A DNA stretch of 10,431 nucleotides, taken from assembly GCA_021792815.1 (NCBI GenBank), contig JAJYTX010000058.1:1-10431 (forward strand). Direction: 5' to 3'. Of the stretch, positions 1 through 7,447 are shown one piece after another. The translations under genes and the position numbers were made by a program. The notes beneath the pieces were generated by a model. It searched no databases, was not told where the DNA came from, and saw nothing but the letters and a program-made list of their open reading frames with translations. Source of the DNA: Pseudomonadota bacterium. Lineage in GTDB: Bacteria > Pseudomonadota > Gammaproteobacteria > Steroidobacterales > Steroidobacteraceae. The stretch's first letter is position 1. Each line of letters begins with the position of its first letter.

Positions 1-2
1 AG

Positions 3-2063
3 CTGCTGATCGCCGAAGGCGGTTCCCTGCAAGAGCTGCGGCGCGGTACGGCGCTGCGCCCGCGGCCGCCCTGGCATTTCGAGCTCGCCAGCGCCTCACG
101 GCTGCTGACCGATCAGCTCGGGACGCTAGACCTGAAGGGATTCGGCGCCGACGAGCTGCCGCTGGCGATCTGCGCGGCCGGCGCCTTGCTGCAGTACGTG
201 CGCGATACCCAGAAAACCGCCCTGCCGCACATCCGTGGACTCAGCGTCGAGGAGCGATCGGACGCCCTGGTGATCGACGCCGCCACCCGACGCAACCTCG
301 AGCTCGATGAGAGCCTGAGCAGCCGCACCGACGCAACGCTGTTTGCGCTGCTCGACCAGTGCGTCACCGCCATGGGCTCGCGCCAGCTGCGCCGCTGGCT
401 CAATCGGCCGCTGACCGGACAGGACGCGCTGCGCCAGCGCTACCAGGCGCTCGCGAGTCTCATCGAGGCACGCCGCTTCGAGATCCTGCGCGAGCAGTTG
501 CGCACCGTAGGTGACATCGAGCGCATCCTCTCGCGCGTGGCGCTGCGCTCGGCGCGGCCGCGCGACCTGGCTCAGCTGCGCAGCTCGCTCTCGGGCCTCC
601 CGGCCCTGAAAGCGGTGCTCGCGTCGATCGACTCTCCATTGATCACTGCGCTCGGTACGCGTATCGGCGAGCACCGCGATGCGGTGGATCTGCTGCGCCG
701 CGCCATTGCCGAAGAACCCGCCACGTTCCTGCGCGACGGCGGCGTGATCGCCCAGGGTCACGATCCGGACCTCGACGAGTTGCGCCAGATCGCGACCCAC
801 ACGGACGCATTCCTGCTCGATCTCGAGCGGCGTGAGCGCGAGCGCACCGGCATTGCGGGACTGAAGCTCGGTTACAACCGCGTGCAGGGCTTTTTCATCG
901 AGATATCGCGCAAGGACGCCGAGCGCGTGCCGAAAGACTACCTGCGCCGGCAGACGGTCAAATCCGCCGAGCGCTTCATCACGGCCGAGCTGAAGACCTT
1001 CGAGGATCGGGTACTCGGCGCGCGCGAGCGCGCGCTCGCGCGCGAGAAGGAGCTCTACGAGGAGATCCTCACCCAGCTCATCGACCGCATCGGCCCGCTG
1101 CAGGCCACCGCCGGCGCACTGTCCGAGCTCGACGCGCTCGGCGCGCTGGCCGAGCGCGCCTGCACACAGCAATGGAGCGAGCCTCAACTGGTCGCGGACC
1201 CGGTGCTCGACATCACCGCCGGCCGGCATCCGGTGGTCGAGCGCTTCGCCGCCGACGCCTTCGTACCCAACGACCTGAGACTCGATGCCGAGCGGCGCAT
1301 GCTGGTCATCACCGGCCCCAACATGGGCGGCAAATCGACCTACATGCGCCAGACCGCCATCATCGTCATCCTGGCCCACCTCGGCAGCTTCGTGCCCGCC
1401 GAGCGCGCGGCGATCGGGCCCATCGACCGCATCTTCACCCGCATCGGCGCCGCGGACGACCTGGCGGGCGGACGCTCCACTTTCATGGTGGAGATGACCG
1501 AGGCGGCCAACATCCTCAACAACGCGACCGCACGCAGCCTCATTCTGATGGACGAGATCGGCCGGGGCACCAGCACCTTCGACGGCCTGTCGCTGGCCTG
1601 GGCGATGGCGCAGCACATCGCCACGCGGCTGAAGTCCTTCACGCTCTTTGCCACACACTATTTCGAGCTGACCACCCTGGCGACGGAAGTCGATGGGTGC
1701 GCCAATGTGCACCTGGATGCCACGGAGCACGCGGATGGCATCGTCTTCCTGCACGCGGTGAAGGAAGGCCCCGCCAACCGCAGCTACGGACTGCAGGTGG
1801 CGCAACTGGCCGGCGTGCCCCGGGACGTCATCGGAGAGGCACGGCGCTACCTCGAAACGCTGGAGTCCCAACGGGACCAGCGCGAGAGCGCCGATGACGC
1901 CGCGCACCGCGAACATGCCCAGAAGGAGCTGCCGCTGTTCGCCGCTCCGGCGGCGCCCGCGCCCGATCCGCTGCGCGAGGCGCTCGCCTGCATCGACCCC
2001 GACGGGCTCACCCCCAGGGCGGCACTCGAGGCCCTCTACCGGCTGAGACGGCTGCTCAACTGA
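3..2063 (+). CDS. mutS: DNA mismatch repair ATPase MutS, 5'-truncated by the window edge
   Basis: MutS binds base mismatches and small loops in newly replicated DNA and, with ATP, recruits MutL. The reading frame is open from base 3 with no start, leaving 686 codons; bacterial MutS is about 850-870 residues, so roughly 170-185 N-terminal residues, including the Phe-X-Glu mismatch-reading motif, lie upstream. The connector/core begins with the family-typical stretch around PPWHFEL and FGTLDL, then LLQYVRDTQKTALPHI and the DAATRRNLEL core motif. The ATPase domain has Walker A GPNMGGKST (1314-1340), Walker B LILMDE (1539-1556), then IGRGTSTFDGLS and the ATHYFEL histidine switch (from 1650). The C-terminus keeps a QKELPLF stretch (1920-1940) like a beta-clamp-binding motif and the DPDGLTPRAALEALYRL tetramerisation helix. 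The TGA at 2061-2063 is followed after 24 bases by an acetyltransferase gene on the same strand. Nothing looks broken apart from the window cut. Confidence 0.97.
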   Translation: MLIAEGGSLQELRRGTALRPRPPWHFELASASRLLTDQLGTLDLKGFGADELPLAICAAGALLQYVRDTQKTALPHIRGLSVEERSDALVIDAATRRNLELDESLSSRTDATLFALLDQCVTAMGSRQLRRWLNRPLTGQDALRQRYQALASLIEARRFEILREQLRTVGDIERILSRVALRSARPRDLAQLRSSLSGLPALKAVLASIDSPLITALGTRIGEHRDAVDLLRRAIAEEPATFLRDGGVIAQGHDPDLDELRQIATHTDAFLLDLERRERERTGIAGLKLGYNRVQGFFIEISRKDAERVPKDYLRRQTVKSAERFITAELKTFEDRVLGARERALAREKELYEEILTQLIDRIGPLQATAGALSELDALGALAERACTQQWSEPQLVADPVLDITAGRHPVVERFAADAFVPNDLRLDAERRMLVITGPNMGGKSTYMRQTAIIVILAHLGSFVPAERAAIGPIDRIFTRIGAADDLAGGRSTFMVEMTEAANILNNATARSLILMDEIGRGTSTFDGLSLAWAMAQHIATRLKSFTLFATHYFELTTLATEVDGCANVHLDATEHADGIVFLHAVKEGPANRSYGLQVAQLAGVPRDVIGEARRYLETLESQRDQRESADDAAHREHAQKELPLFAAPAAPAPDPLREALACIDPDGLTPRAALEALYRLRRLLN

Positions 2064-2087
2064 TGGATTGACCGGGCAGAGCGGCAG

Positions 2088-2525
2088 ATGACTCCTCTGG
2101 TACGCAATGCCACGGCCGCCGACCTGCCGGCCATCCGCGACCTGCTCGAGCACAATGGCCTGCCGACGGGCGACCTCGCCGCCCCGGGGACGCGATTCAC
2201 CGCGGTGTGCGAGGGCAGCCGGATCATCGGCGCGGGTGCGCTCGAGCGGTTCGGCACCGCCGCTCTGCTGCGCTCGGTGGTGGTGGATCCGGCGCGCAGA
2301 GGCAGGGGATTGGGCCGGCAGATCGTCAAGGCCCTGGAGCTGCAGGCGCGCGCCGCCGGCATCGCCCACCTGGTGTTGCTCACCGAGACCGCACGGCGAT
2401 TTTTCGAGGAGCAGGACTACCAACCGGTGGATCGCGCACAGGTCCCGAGAGCCGTGCAGAGGAGCGCGGAGTGGCGCTGCCTCTGTCCGGCCTCGGCCGG
2501 ATGCCTGATGAAAATCCTGCGCTGA
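2088..2525 (+). CDS. GNAT-family N-acetyltransferase, ArsN2-like
   Basis: A 145-residue single-domain GNAT acetyltransferase, expected to transfer an acetyl group from acetyl-CoA to an amine in the cytoplasm. The acetyl-CoA pyrophosphate loop is seen as RRGRGLG (residues 70-76) after the beta strand LLRSVVVDP (61-69). The NGLPTGDL segment near residue 23, the LLTETARRFFEEQDY segment (97-111) and the closing LCPASAGCLMKIL (132-144) match the pattern I know from proteins annotated as arsenic resistance N-acetyltransferase ArsN2, whose C-terminus typically reads LCPASA followed by a basic end. No arsenic genes (arsR, arsC, arsB/acr3) are in the window, so a role in arsenic resistance is not supported by context; the substrate is unknown. 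It begins 24 bases after mutS, with only a weak purine-rich stretch (CAGAGCGGCAG) before the ATG, so it is probably co-transcribed with mutS. Family call is strong, the ArsN2 subfamily fairly likely. Confidence 0.85.
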   Translation: MTPLVRNATAADLPAIRDLLEHNGLPTGDLAAPGTRFTAVCEGSRIIGAGALERFGTAALLRSVVVDPARRGRGLGRQIVKALELQARAAGIAHLVLLTETARRFFEEQDYQPVDRAQVPRAVQRSAEWRCLCPASAGCLMKILR

Positions 2526-2617
2526 GGCCAAGCCGGAGGACGACAGTGCGCCGGATCGCCTCGCAGCGTGCTATCGGGGGCGCCGAGCCCTTTGACGCAA
2601 GGAGTCCGTGCAGGGTG

Positions 2618-2650
2618 GCTGGCGCCGGGGAAACCCGCACCGGCACCAGC
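2618..2650. terminator. Hairpin between the convergent acetyltransferase and hydrolase genes, possible bidirectional terminator
   Basis: Arms GCTGGCGCCGG (2618-2628) and CCGGCACCAGC (2640-2650) pair over 11 positions with a single C/A mismatch, around an 11-base loop. It sits in the 140-base gap between the ends of two convergent genes, where a terminator serving both strands is expected. No T-run follows on either strand, so it is not a canonical intrinsic terminator; it may act with Rho or only protect 3' ends. The rest of the gap (2526-2617 and 2651-2665) shows nothing else that I recognise. Confidence 0.4.
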
Positions 2651-2665
2651 TCCGATGGTCCAGGC

Positions 2666-3304
2666 TCACCTGAGCGAAAAGCGCCCTTCCCTCAGGAACC
2701 ACGCCGTCTCGCGCGCCACACGCGCCGAGACCAGCATGCCCATGTGACTGACGGGAATCACGATGTGGTCGGTCGCGCCGGGAAGCCGCGTTTCGCTCAC
2801 CGCCACGGTGCCGTCGCTGTCCTCCTCGAACCCGGCGAGGAACTGCCCGAATCCGAACGAGTACGAACCGGCGATGATTCCGAGCGGCCGCTGCGAGCGC
2901 CAGCGGCGCTCCCGCGGCTGCAGCAGCTCCTCGGCCACCGACCGGCCCATCAGCGCCGTCATGAAGCGCGAATGACTCGCCTCGACCGCCGCGCGGCTCG
3001 CCACGCAGGGCGAGCCGAGGAACACCACGCGGCCGGGAGCCTGTCGGGGAAAACGCTCGAAGAACCGGTAGATCACCAGGCCACCGAGGCTGTGGCCGAC
3101 GAAATGCACCGTCGGCGGATCGATCGCGCGCACGAAATCCTGGAGCCGCGCGCTGATCTCCTCCATCCCATGCGTCACGGCAGAATAGCCGAACGCGTGC
3201 ACCTCACAGTCGAGATCGCGTGACAGCCGGTGACGCAGCAGCAGCCCCTCACCGCCGGACATCCACAGGCCGTGGACGTATATGACGTGTTGCCTGGCGC
3301 TCAT
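2666..3304 (-). CDS. Alpha/beta hydrolase (lipase/esterase-like)
   Basis: A 212-residue alpha/beta-hydrolase-fold protein, probably a cytoplasmic esterase or lipase-like enzyme; no signal peptide is visible. The oxyanion-hole HG motif is in VIYVHGLWMSGG (7-18), the nucleophile elbow is GHSLGG with Ser72, and plausible catalytic partners are Asp164 in DSDGTVAV and His187 in VSHMGML. FVGHSLGGLVIYRFF and the FLGSPC segment (95-100) resemble the PGAP1-like/lipase class of the superfamily. The substrate cannot be told from sequence. The gene starts 36 bases downstream of aspS on the same strand, suggesting co-transcription, and ends facing the acetyltransferase gene. The ATG at 3304 directly precedes the conserved first strand; there is no good Shine-Dalgarno, and a small hairpin lies just upstream. 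Confidence 0.85.
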   Translation of the reverse strand: MSARQHVIYVHGLWMSGGEGLLLRHRLSRDLDCEVHAFGYSAVTHGMEEISARLQDFVRAIDPPTVHFVGHSLGGLVIYRFFERFPRQAPGRVVFLGSPCVASRAAVEASHSRFMTALMGRSVAEELLQPRERRWRSQRPLGIIAGSYSFGFGQFLAGFEEDSDGTVAVSETRLPGATDHIVIPVSHMGMLVSARVARETAWFLREGRFSLR

Positions 3305-3310
3305 CCATTA

Positions 3311-3328
3311 CACGGTCTTGCTACCGTG
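3311..3328. repeat. Short inverted repeat between aspS and the hydrolase gene
   Basis: CACGGT (3311-3316) and ACCGTG (3323-3328) form a perfect 6-bp stem with a 6-base loop, in the 36-base spacer after the aspS stop and 7 bases before the hydrolase ATG. There is no T-run, so it is unlikely to stop transcription alone; it could modulate ribosome access to the hydrolase start or be chance. Confidence 0.3.
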
Positions 3329-3340
3329 AAGCCCGGATCG

Positions 3341-5113
3341 TCACGTCTTGGGCGCGGTACGCACCCGGATGTGCAGCTCGCGCAGCTGCGCCTCGCTCAC
3401 CTCGGTCGGCGCATCCGTGAGCGGATCGGCCGCGGTCTGGGTCTTGGGGAAGGCGATGACCTCGCGGATGCTGTCGGCCCCCGCCATGAGCATGGCGAGC
3501 CGGTCGAGCCCGAAGGCGATCCCCCCGTGCGGCGGCGCGCCGAACTTCAGCGCATCGAGCAGGAAGCCGAATTTGTTGCGCGCCTCCTCCGGCCCGATGC
3601 CGAGCAGATCGAACACGGTCGATTGCATGTCCTGGCGATGGATGCGCACCGAGCCACCACCGATCTCCGAGCCGTTGAGCACCATGTCATAGGCCTTGGC
3701 GAGCGCCCTGCCCGGATCGGCGCGCAGCGCCGCGGGGTCATCGAGTTTGGGCGAAGTGAAGGGGTGATGCATGGCGACCCAGCGCCGCTCCTCGGGGTCC
3801 CACTCGAACATCGGGAAATCGACCACCCACAGCGGTCGCCAGCCGTCCTCAACCAGGCCCTGGTCCTGAGCGATTTTCACGCGCAGCGCGCCGAGGGCAT
3901 CGCTCACCACTTTCGCCGAATCGGCGCCGAAAAAGATGAGATCGTTGTCGGCGGCGCCCGTGCGCTCGAGGATACCGGCCAGCGCGGCATCGCTCAGGAA
4001 CTTGACGACCGGCGATTGCAGACCGTCCCGCCCGCGGGCACGCTCGTTGACCTTGATGTAGGCGAGCCCCTTGGCTGCGAAGCGCGCCACGTACGCGGTG
4101 TAGGCATCGATCTGCGAACGGGGCATGCCGGCGCCGCCCGGAATACGCAGCGCCGCCACGCGCCCCTCGGGGTCCTTCGCCGGAGCGGAGAACACCTTGA
4201 AGTCGCACTCGCGCACCAGGTCGGCGACGTCGGTGAGCTCGAGCGCGATGCGCAGGTCCGGCTTGTCCGAGCCGTAGCGGCGCATCGCCTCGGCGAAGCT
4301 CATGCGGGGGATCGGGCCGGGCAGCGACTCTCCGAGCACCTCGCGGAAGAAATGCCGCACCAGACCCTCCATCAGCTGCATGATCTCCTCCTGTGTCAGG
4401 AAGGAGGTCTCGATGTCGAGCTGCGTGAATTCCGGCTGGCGATCGGCGCGCAGGTCCTCGTCGCGGAAACACCGCACGATCTGGTAGTAGCGGTCGAATC
4501 CGGCCACCATGAGCAGCTGTTTGAAGATCTGGGGCGATTGCGGCAACGCGAAGAACTTGCCCGGATGGGTCCGGCTCGGCACCAGATAGTCGCGCGCGCC
4601 CTCGGGGGTCGCCTTGGTGAGCATCGGCGTCTCGAGGTCGATGAAGCCGTTCTCGTCGAGGTAGGCGCGCATGGCGCGGGTGATGCGGTGCCGCAGACGC
4701 AGCCGCCGGCTCATCACCTCACGACGCAGGTCGAGGTACCGGTAGCGCAGACGCACTTCCTCGCCGACCGTCTCGTCGAGCTGAAAGGGCAGCGGCTCGG
4801 AGCGGTTGAGCAGCTCGAGCTCACCGGCCAGCACCTCCACCCGGCCCGATGCGAGGTGGGGATTCACGGTACCGGCAGGACGCTCCCGCACCCGTCCCTT
4901 GACGCGAACGACGAACTCGTTGCGCAGCCGCTCGGCGTCCTTGAAAAGCTCCGGCGTGTCCGGATCGAACACGACCTGCAGCAGTCCTTCGCGGTCGCGC
5001 AGGTCAATGAAGATGATCCCGCCATGATCGCGCCGCCGGTGCACCCAGCCGGCCACCTCGACCGTCCGTCCGATGAGCCGCTCGTCGACCTGTCCGCAGT
5101 AATGTGAACGCAT
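3341..5113 (-). CDS. aspS: Aspartyl-tRNA synthetase (probably non-discriminating, Asp/Asn)
   Basis: A class II aminoacyl-tRNA synthetase that charges tRNA(Asp) with aspartate in the cytoplasm. From the ATG at 5113 the protein is 590 residues, the normal bacterial length, and starts MRSHYCGQ like its relatives; a TTG 13 codons upstream (5152) would add only unconserved residues and was not chosen. An N-terminal OB-fold anticodon-binding domain (about 1-110) contains [10 protein letters not shown]. The catalytic core has the PQSPQ segment (191-195), motif 2 [14 protein letters not shown] (216-229) and motif 3 GLDRL with Arg538. A bacterial GAD insertion domain lies between. The C-terminus holds the conserved [12 protein letters not shown]. 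His30 and Gly81 sit where non-discriminating bacterial AspRS enzymes such as that of Pseudomonas carry His and Gly, rather than the Leu and Lys of discriminating enzymes like that of E. coli; this suggests it also charges tRNA(Asn) for later amidation. It lies 75 bases after the dehydrogenase gene and has no strong Shine-Dalgarno. Confidence 0.97.
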   Translation of the reverse strand: MRSHYCGQVDERLIGRTVEVAGWVHRRRDHGGIIFIDLRDREGLLQVVFDPDTPELFKDAERLRNEFVVRVKGRVRERPAGTVNPHLASGRVEVLAGELELLNRSEPLPFQLDETVGEEVRLRYRYLDLRREVMSRRLRLRHRITRAMRAYLDENGFIDLETPMLTKATPEGARDYLVPSRTHPGKFFALPQSPQIFKQLLMVAGFDRYYQIVRCFRDEDLRADRQPEFTQLDIETSFLTQEEIMQLMEGLVRHFFREVLGESLPGPIPRMSFAEAMRRYGSDKPDLRIALELTDVADLVRECDFKVFSAPAKDPEGRVAALRIPGGAGMPRSQIDAYTAYVARFAAKGLAYIKVNERARGRDGLQSPVVKFLSDAALAGILERTGAADNDLIFFGADSAKVVSDALGALRVKIAQDQGLVEDGWRPLWVVDFPMFEWDPEERRWVAMHHPFTSPKLDDPAALRADPGRALAKAYDMVLNGSEIGGGSVRIHRQDMQSTVFDLLGIGPEEARNKFGFLLDALKFGAPPHGGIAFGLDRLAMLMAGADSIREVIAFPKTQTAADPLTDAPTEVSEAQLRELHIRVRTAPKT

Positions 5114-5188
5114 AAGGGGCGCGATGGTACGAAGCCCGGGCGGACCCCGCAACTTTGCGCGCCCGGCCCGGCGCCGTACGGGGGCCGA

Positions 5189-6175
5189 TCAGCTGATCTT
5201 CAGCACCGCCGCGCCCTGTACGGTGCCCTGCCGCAGGCTCTCCAGGGCGGCATTGGCCTCGCTCAGGGGGAAGCTCTGCGCGGTGGCGCGCAGCCCCAGC
5301 CGCCCGGCCAGCTGCATGAACTGTTCGCCGTCGGCCCGGGTGAGATGGGCCACGGACTGCACCGAGCGCTCGCCCCAGAGCCGCGCATACGGGAACGCCG
5401 GGATATCGCTCATGTGGATTCCGGCGCACACCACCCGGCCGCCCCGTCGCACCGCCGAGAGCGCAACGGGCACCAGCGCCCCGACCGGAGCGAAAATGAT
5501 CGCCGCGTCGAGCGGCTCGGGCGGCGGCTGATCCGATGCGCCCGCCCACAGGACGCCGAGCTGCCGCGCGAACGCCTGGCTGTGCTCGTCGCCCGAGCGC
5601 GTGAAGGCGAACACCCGGCGGCCTTCGGCATGGGCCACCTGCGCCAGCAGGTGGGCGGCCGCGCCGAAACCGTACAATCCGAGATTCGCCGCCGCACCGG
5701 CCATGCGATACGCCCGGTATCCGATCAGGCCGGCGCACAGCAGCGGGGCCAGCTCGACGGCCGGTGCATCGATGGGCAGCCGCAGGCAATAGCGGGCGTC
5801 GGCCAGCACCTGCTCGGCATAGCCCCCATCGAGGGTATAGCCGGTGAAGCGGGCGTGCTCGCAGAGGTTCTCCCGCCCCTCGAGGCAGTCGCGGCACGCG
5901 CCGCAGGTGTGCCCCAGCCACGGCACACCCACCCGCTCCCCCACGCGAAAGCCGGTTACGGCCGTGCCCATCTCGACGATCGTGCCGACGACCTCGTGAC
6001 CCGGGGTGACCGGATAAGGAATCCCGGGAAGCTCACCGTCCAAAAGGTGCAGATCCGTGCGGCACACTCCGCAGGCTTCAACGGCGATGCGGACTTGGTG
6101 CGGACCGGGATGGCCCGCCGGCAGATCCTCGGGCCGCAACGGCCCACCGGCTGCCTGCAAACGCATGGCTCTCAT
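5189..6175 (-). CDS. Zinc-dependent medium-chain alcohol dehydrogenase
   Basis: A 328-residue medium-chain dehydrogenase/reductase, expected to interconvert alcohols and aldehydes with NAD(P). Catalytic-zinc ligands are visible as Cys38 (EACGVCRTDLH), His60-Glu61 (PGHEVVG) and Cys147. The four structural-zinc cysteines are 91, 94, 97 and 105 in CGACRDCLEGRENLC. The Rossmann fold carries GLYGFGAAAH (166-175), a GxGxxA variant. The end of the second strand (VFAFTRSGD) has no acidic residue, which hints at NADP rather than NAD preference; this is an inference. The protein is a little shorter than typical family members (about 340). The physiological substrate is unknown. It lies 54 bases after the DUF502 gene and 75 before aspS on the same strand, splitting two genes that are often adjacent in proteobacteria. 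The start could be Met1 (6175) or Met4 (6166); neither has a clear ribosome-binding site. Confidence 0.9.
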   Translation of the reverse strand: MRAMRLQAAGGPLRPEDLPAGHPGPHQVRIAVEACGVCRTDLHLLDGELPGIPYPVTPGHEVVGTIVEMGTAVTGFRVGERVGVPWLGHTCGACRDCLEGRENLCEHARFTGYTLDGGYAEQVLADARYCLRLPIDAPAVELAPLLCAGLIGYRAYRMAGAAANLGLYGFGAAAHLLAQVAHAEGRRVFAFTRSGDEHSQAFARQLGVLWAGASDQPPPEPLDAAIIFAPVGALVPVALSAVRRGGRVVCAGIHMSDIPAFPYARLWGERSVQSVAHLTRADGEQFMQLAGRLGLRATAQSFPLSEANAALESLRQGTVQGAAVLKIS

Positions 6176-6229
6176 ACGCCGGCGCCCGCGTTCCGGACAG
6201 GATCCGGCGCACCGCAGTCCGGCGCCATC

Positions 6230-6934
6230 TCAGGTCCCGGCCCCCGGCTCAGGAGGATTCTCCTTGGGTTTGGGCATCTTGGTCTCCGGCACGTGGGGAG
6301 CCACCACCCCGCAGGTGATGATCATCCTCATGGCGGCATCGACACTCATCTCGAGCTCGATGAGCTGGCGCCGCGGAACGATGACGAGTACTCCGGCCGT
6401 GGCATTCAGCGCGGCCGAAATATACACGGCCGCATGCGGCTCGCCGGTTCTCGCCGAGATCTCCGGCACATCTTCGGCGGTCAGAAACCCCAGGCTCCAC
6501 ACCCCGGCACGCGGATACTCGACCATGACCACCTTGCGGAAGGCGCTCGACTGGGAAAAGACGCTCTCGGCGAAACTTTTCACACCGCCGTACACCGCGC
6601 CCACGATCGGGATGTGGTGCAGCACCTCCTCGCCCCACACCAGCAGACGCCGGCCGATCAGGTTGGTGACCAGCACTCCGGTCAGGAACAGCACGGCCAG
6701 CATCAACAGCAACCCCAGCGCCGGCATCAGGTAGGTGATCCAGCCCTGGGGGTGATAGCCGGGCAGCAGCAGCAGCAGAATGCCGTCGAGCAGGCGCGCC
6801 AGGAAGGTCGCCACCCACAGCGTGACGCCGATCGGCAGCCACACCAGCACGCCGGCCACCAGAATGCGCCGCAGCAGGGAGCGCTTATTCTTCGGGCCGG
6901 TCTGCACCGGCAGGGCCGTTACCGGGACGTTCAA
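6230..6934 (-). CDS. DUF502 family inner-membrane protein
   Basis: A two-helix membrane protein of the DUF502 family, function unknown. Hydrophobic segments span roughly residues 24-44 (ILVAGVLVWLPIGVTLWV) and 69-93 (LMPALGLLLMLAVLFLTGVLV), followed by the family-typical NLIGRRLLVWGEEVLHHIPIVGAVYGGVKSF and a soluble C-terminal domain with VVMVEYPRAGVWSLGFLT. The proline-rich end (PKPKENPPEPGAGT) is likely disordered. The start is not certain. The frame stays open back to 7051 inside fmdB, but those residues are arginine-rich and unlike the family. I chose TTG at 6934, which follows GGTGA by 4 bases and gives 234 residues; the TGA ending fmdB lies within that GGTGA, so translation is probably coupled. 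A GTG at 6907 is the alternative. FmdB-like, DUF502 and aspS genes are frequent neighbours in proteobacteria. Confidence 0.9.
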   Translation of the reverse strand: MNVPVTALPVQTGPKNKRSLLRRILVAGVLVWLPIGVTLWVATFLARLLDGILLLLLPGYHPQGWITYLMPALGLLLMLAVLFLTGVLVTNLIGRRLLVWGEEVLHHIPIVGAVYGGVKSFAESVFSQSSAFRKVVMVEYPRAGVWSLGFLTAEDVPEISARTGEPHAAVYISAALNATAGVLVIVPRRQLIELEMSVDAAMRMIITCGVVAPHVPETKMPKPKENPPEPGAGT

Positions 6935-6938
6935 GCGC

Positions 6939-7403
6939 TCACCGCTTCGAGCGGGCCTTCCCTGCCCCTTTGGCCGTGGCCGCTTTGCTACGCGGGCGCG
7001 CAGCGGCTCGGGCACCCGACCCGGGACTCTTGCGCGCCACCGGCGAGGCACGGTGCCTGCCCGGGGCGGGGCTGGCCGCAGCCACCTTCGACTCGGGCTT
7101 GGCTTCGGCGGTCTTCACGGCGCCCTCCGCAGCCTTGGCCGGGCTCTTGTCGCCCTCCGCGCTCGCGGCGGGCTTGCTCTCCTCCCGCTCGGCCGCGGCG
7201 ATATTGCGCTTGTTCTCCTGGTCGGACTTGAAGTCCGTCTCGTACCAGCCGCTGCCCTTGAGACGGAACACCGGCGCGGAGATCAGCTTGATGAGCGTCT
7301 TCCTGCCGCAGGACGGGCATTTCGTCAGCGGCGCCTCAGTGATCTTCTGCATCACCTCGAGGTAGTGCTTACAGCTCTGGCATTCGTATTCGTAGAACGG
7401 CAT
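6939..7403 (-). CDS. FmdB-family zinc-ribbon protein with long basic tail
   Basis: A 154-residue protein whose first about 65 residues are an FmdB-type regulatory zinc ribbon: MPFYEYEC start, zinc-binding pairs Cys8/Cys11 and Cys29/Cys32, then ISAPVFRLKGSGWYETDFK, which is strongly conserved in the family. The remaining about 85 residues are low-complexity Ala/Lys/Arg/Ser/Pro-rich sequence, strongly basic towards the end (ARPRSKAATAKGAGKARSKR), resembling histone-H1-like or AlgP-like tails; most FmdB proteins are shorter. The tail suggests nucleic-acid or other polyanion binding, an inference only. The molecular role of the family is not established. The ATG at 7403 is fixed by the conserved N-terminus; there is only a weak CAGG before it. 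A TATAAT box about 35 bases upstream suggests the operon with DUF502 starts here. Confidence 0.92.
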   Translation of the reverse strand: MPFYEYECQSCKHYLEVMQKITEAPLTKCPSCGRKTLIKLISAPVFRLKGSGWYETDFKSDQENKRNIAAAEREESKPAASAEGDKSPAKAAEGAVKTAEAKPESKVAAASPAPGRHRASPVARKSPGSGARAAARPRSKAATAKGAGKARSKR

Positions 7404-7438
7404 GGCCTGAAGTGTTCTGTGTCGGAGACCGGAACGGG

Positions 7439-7444
7439 ATTATA
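7439..7444 (-). promoter_or_regulatory. Probable sigma-70 -10 box for the fmdB-DUF502 operon
   Basis: A perfect TATAAT on the minus strand, 35 bases upstream of the fmdB ATG, in a region that is otherwise almost all G and C. No good TTGACA is found 16-18 bases further upstream (the aligned hexamer is GAAGCC), so a -35 element is weak or an activator is used. It would drive fmdB, DUF502 and possibly the dehydrogenase, aspS and hydrolase genes. Confidence 0.5.
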
Positions 7445-7447
7445 CGC

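Noticed and set aside
126..2531. An 801-codon open frame on the minus strand opposite mutS and the acetyltransferase
   Set aside because: It mirrors mutS and the GNAT gene, which have complete family motifs. Long antisense frames are common in GC-rich genes with strong third-position bias, and its product shows no recognisable domain.
2546..3223. A plus-strand frame with GTG start after GGAGGA (2535-2540), about 226 codons, opposite the hydrolase
   Set aside because: The ribosome-binding-like sequence is attractive, but nearly the whole frame is antisense to the hydrolase, which has an intact Ser/Asp/His layout; the predicted product is rich in His, Arg and Ala like other shadow frames.
3230..5107. 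A 625-codon plus-strand open frame opposite aspS
   Set aside because: Exact shadow of aspS, without recognised motifs and with a His/Arg/Glu-heavy composition.
5114..5152. TTG start at 5152 adding 13 residues to AspRS
   Set aside because: The ATG at 5113 gives the conserved MRSHYCGQ start and the usual length of 590; the extra residues are unconserved.
5124..5152. A possible aspS promoter on the minus strand, TTGCGG, 17 bases, TACCAT
   Set aside because: Spacing is ideal but the -35 matches only three of six positions and the transcript would begin about 4 bases from the ATG; too weak to annotate.
5345..7231. A 628-codon plus-strand open frame across the dehydrogenase, DUF502 and fmdB
   Set aside because: It spans three convincing minus-strand genes and their spacers; its product is low-complexity (Gln/His/Arg-rich) with no domain.
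7439..7444. Reading the TATAAT after clpB as the AT-rich tail of an intrinsic terminator
   Set aside because: An intrinsic terminator needs a run of T directly after the stem on the transcribed strand; GCGTATAAT is a better -10 box than a T-tract.
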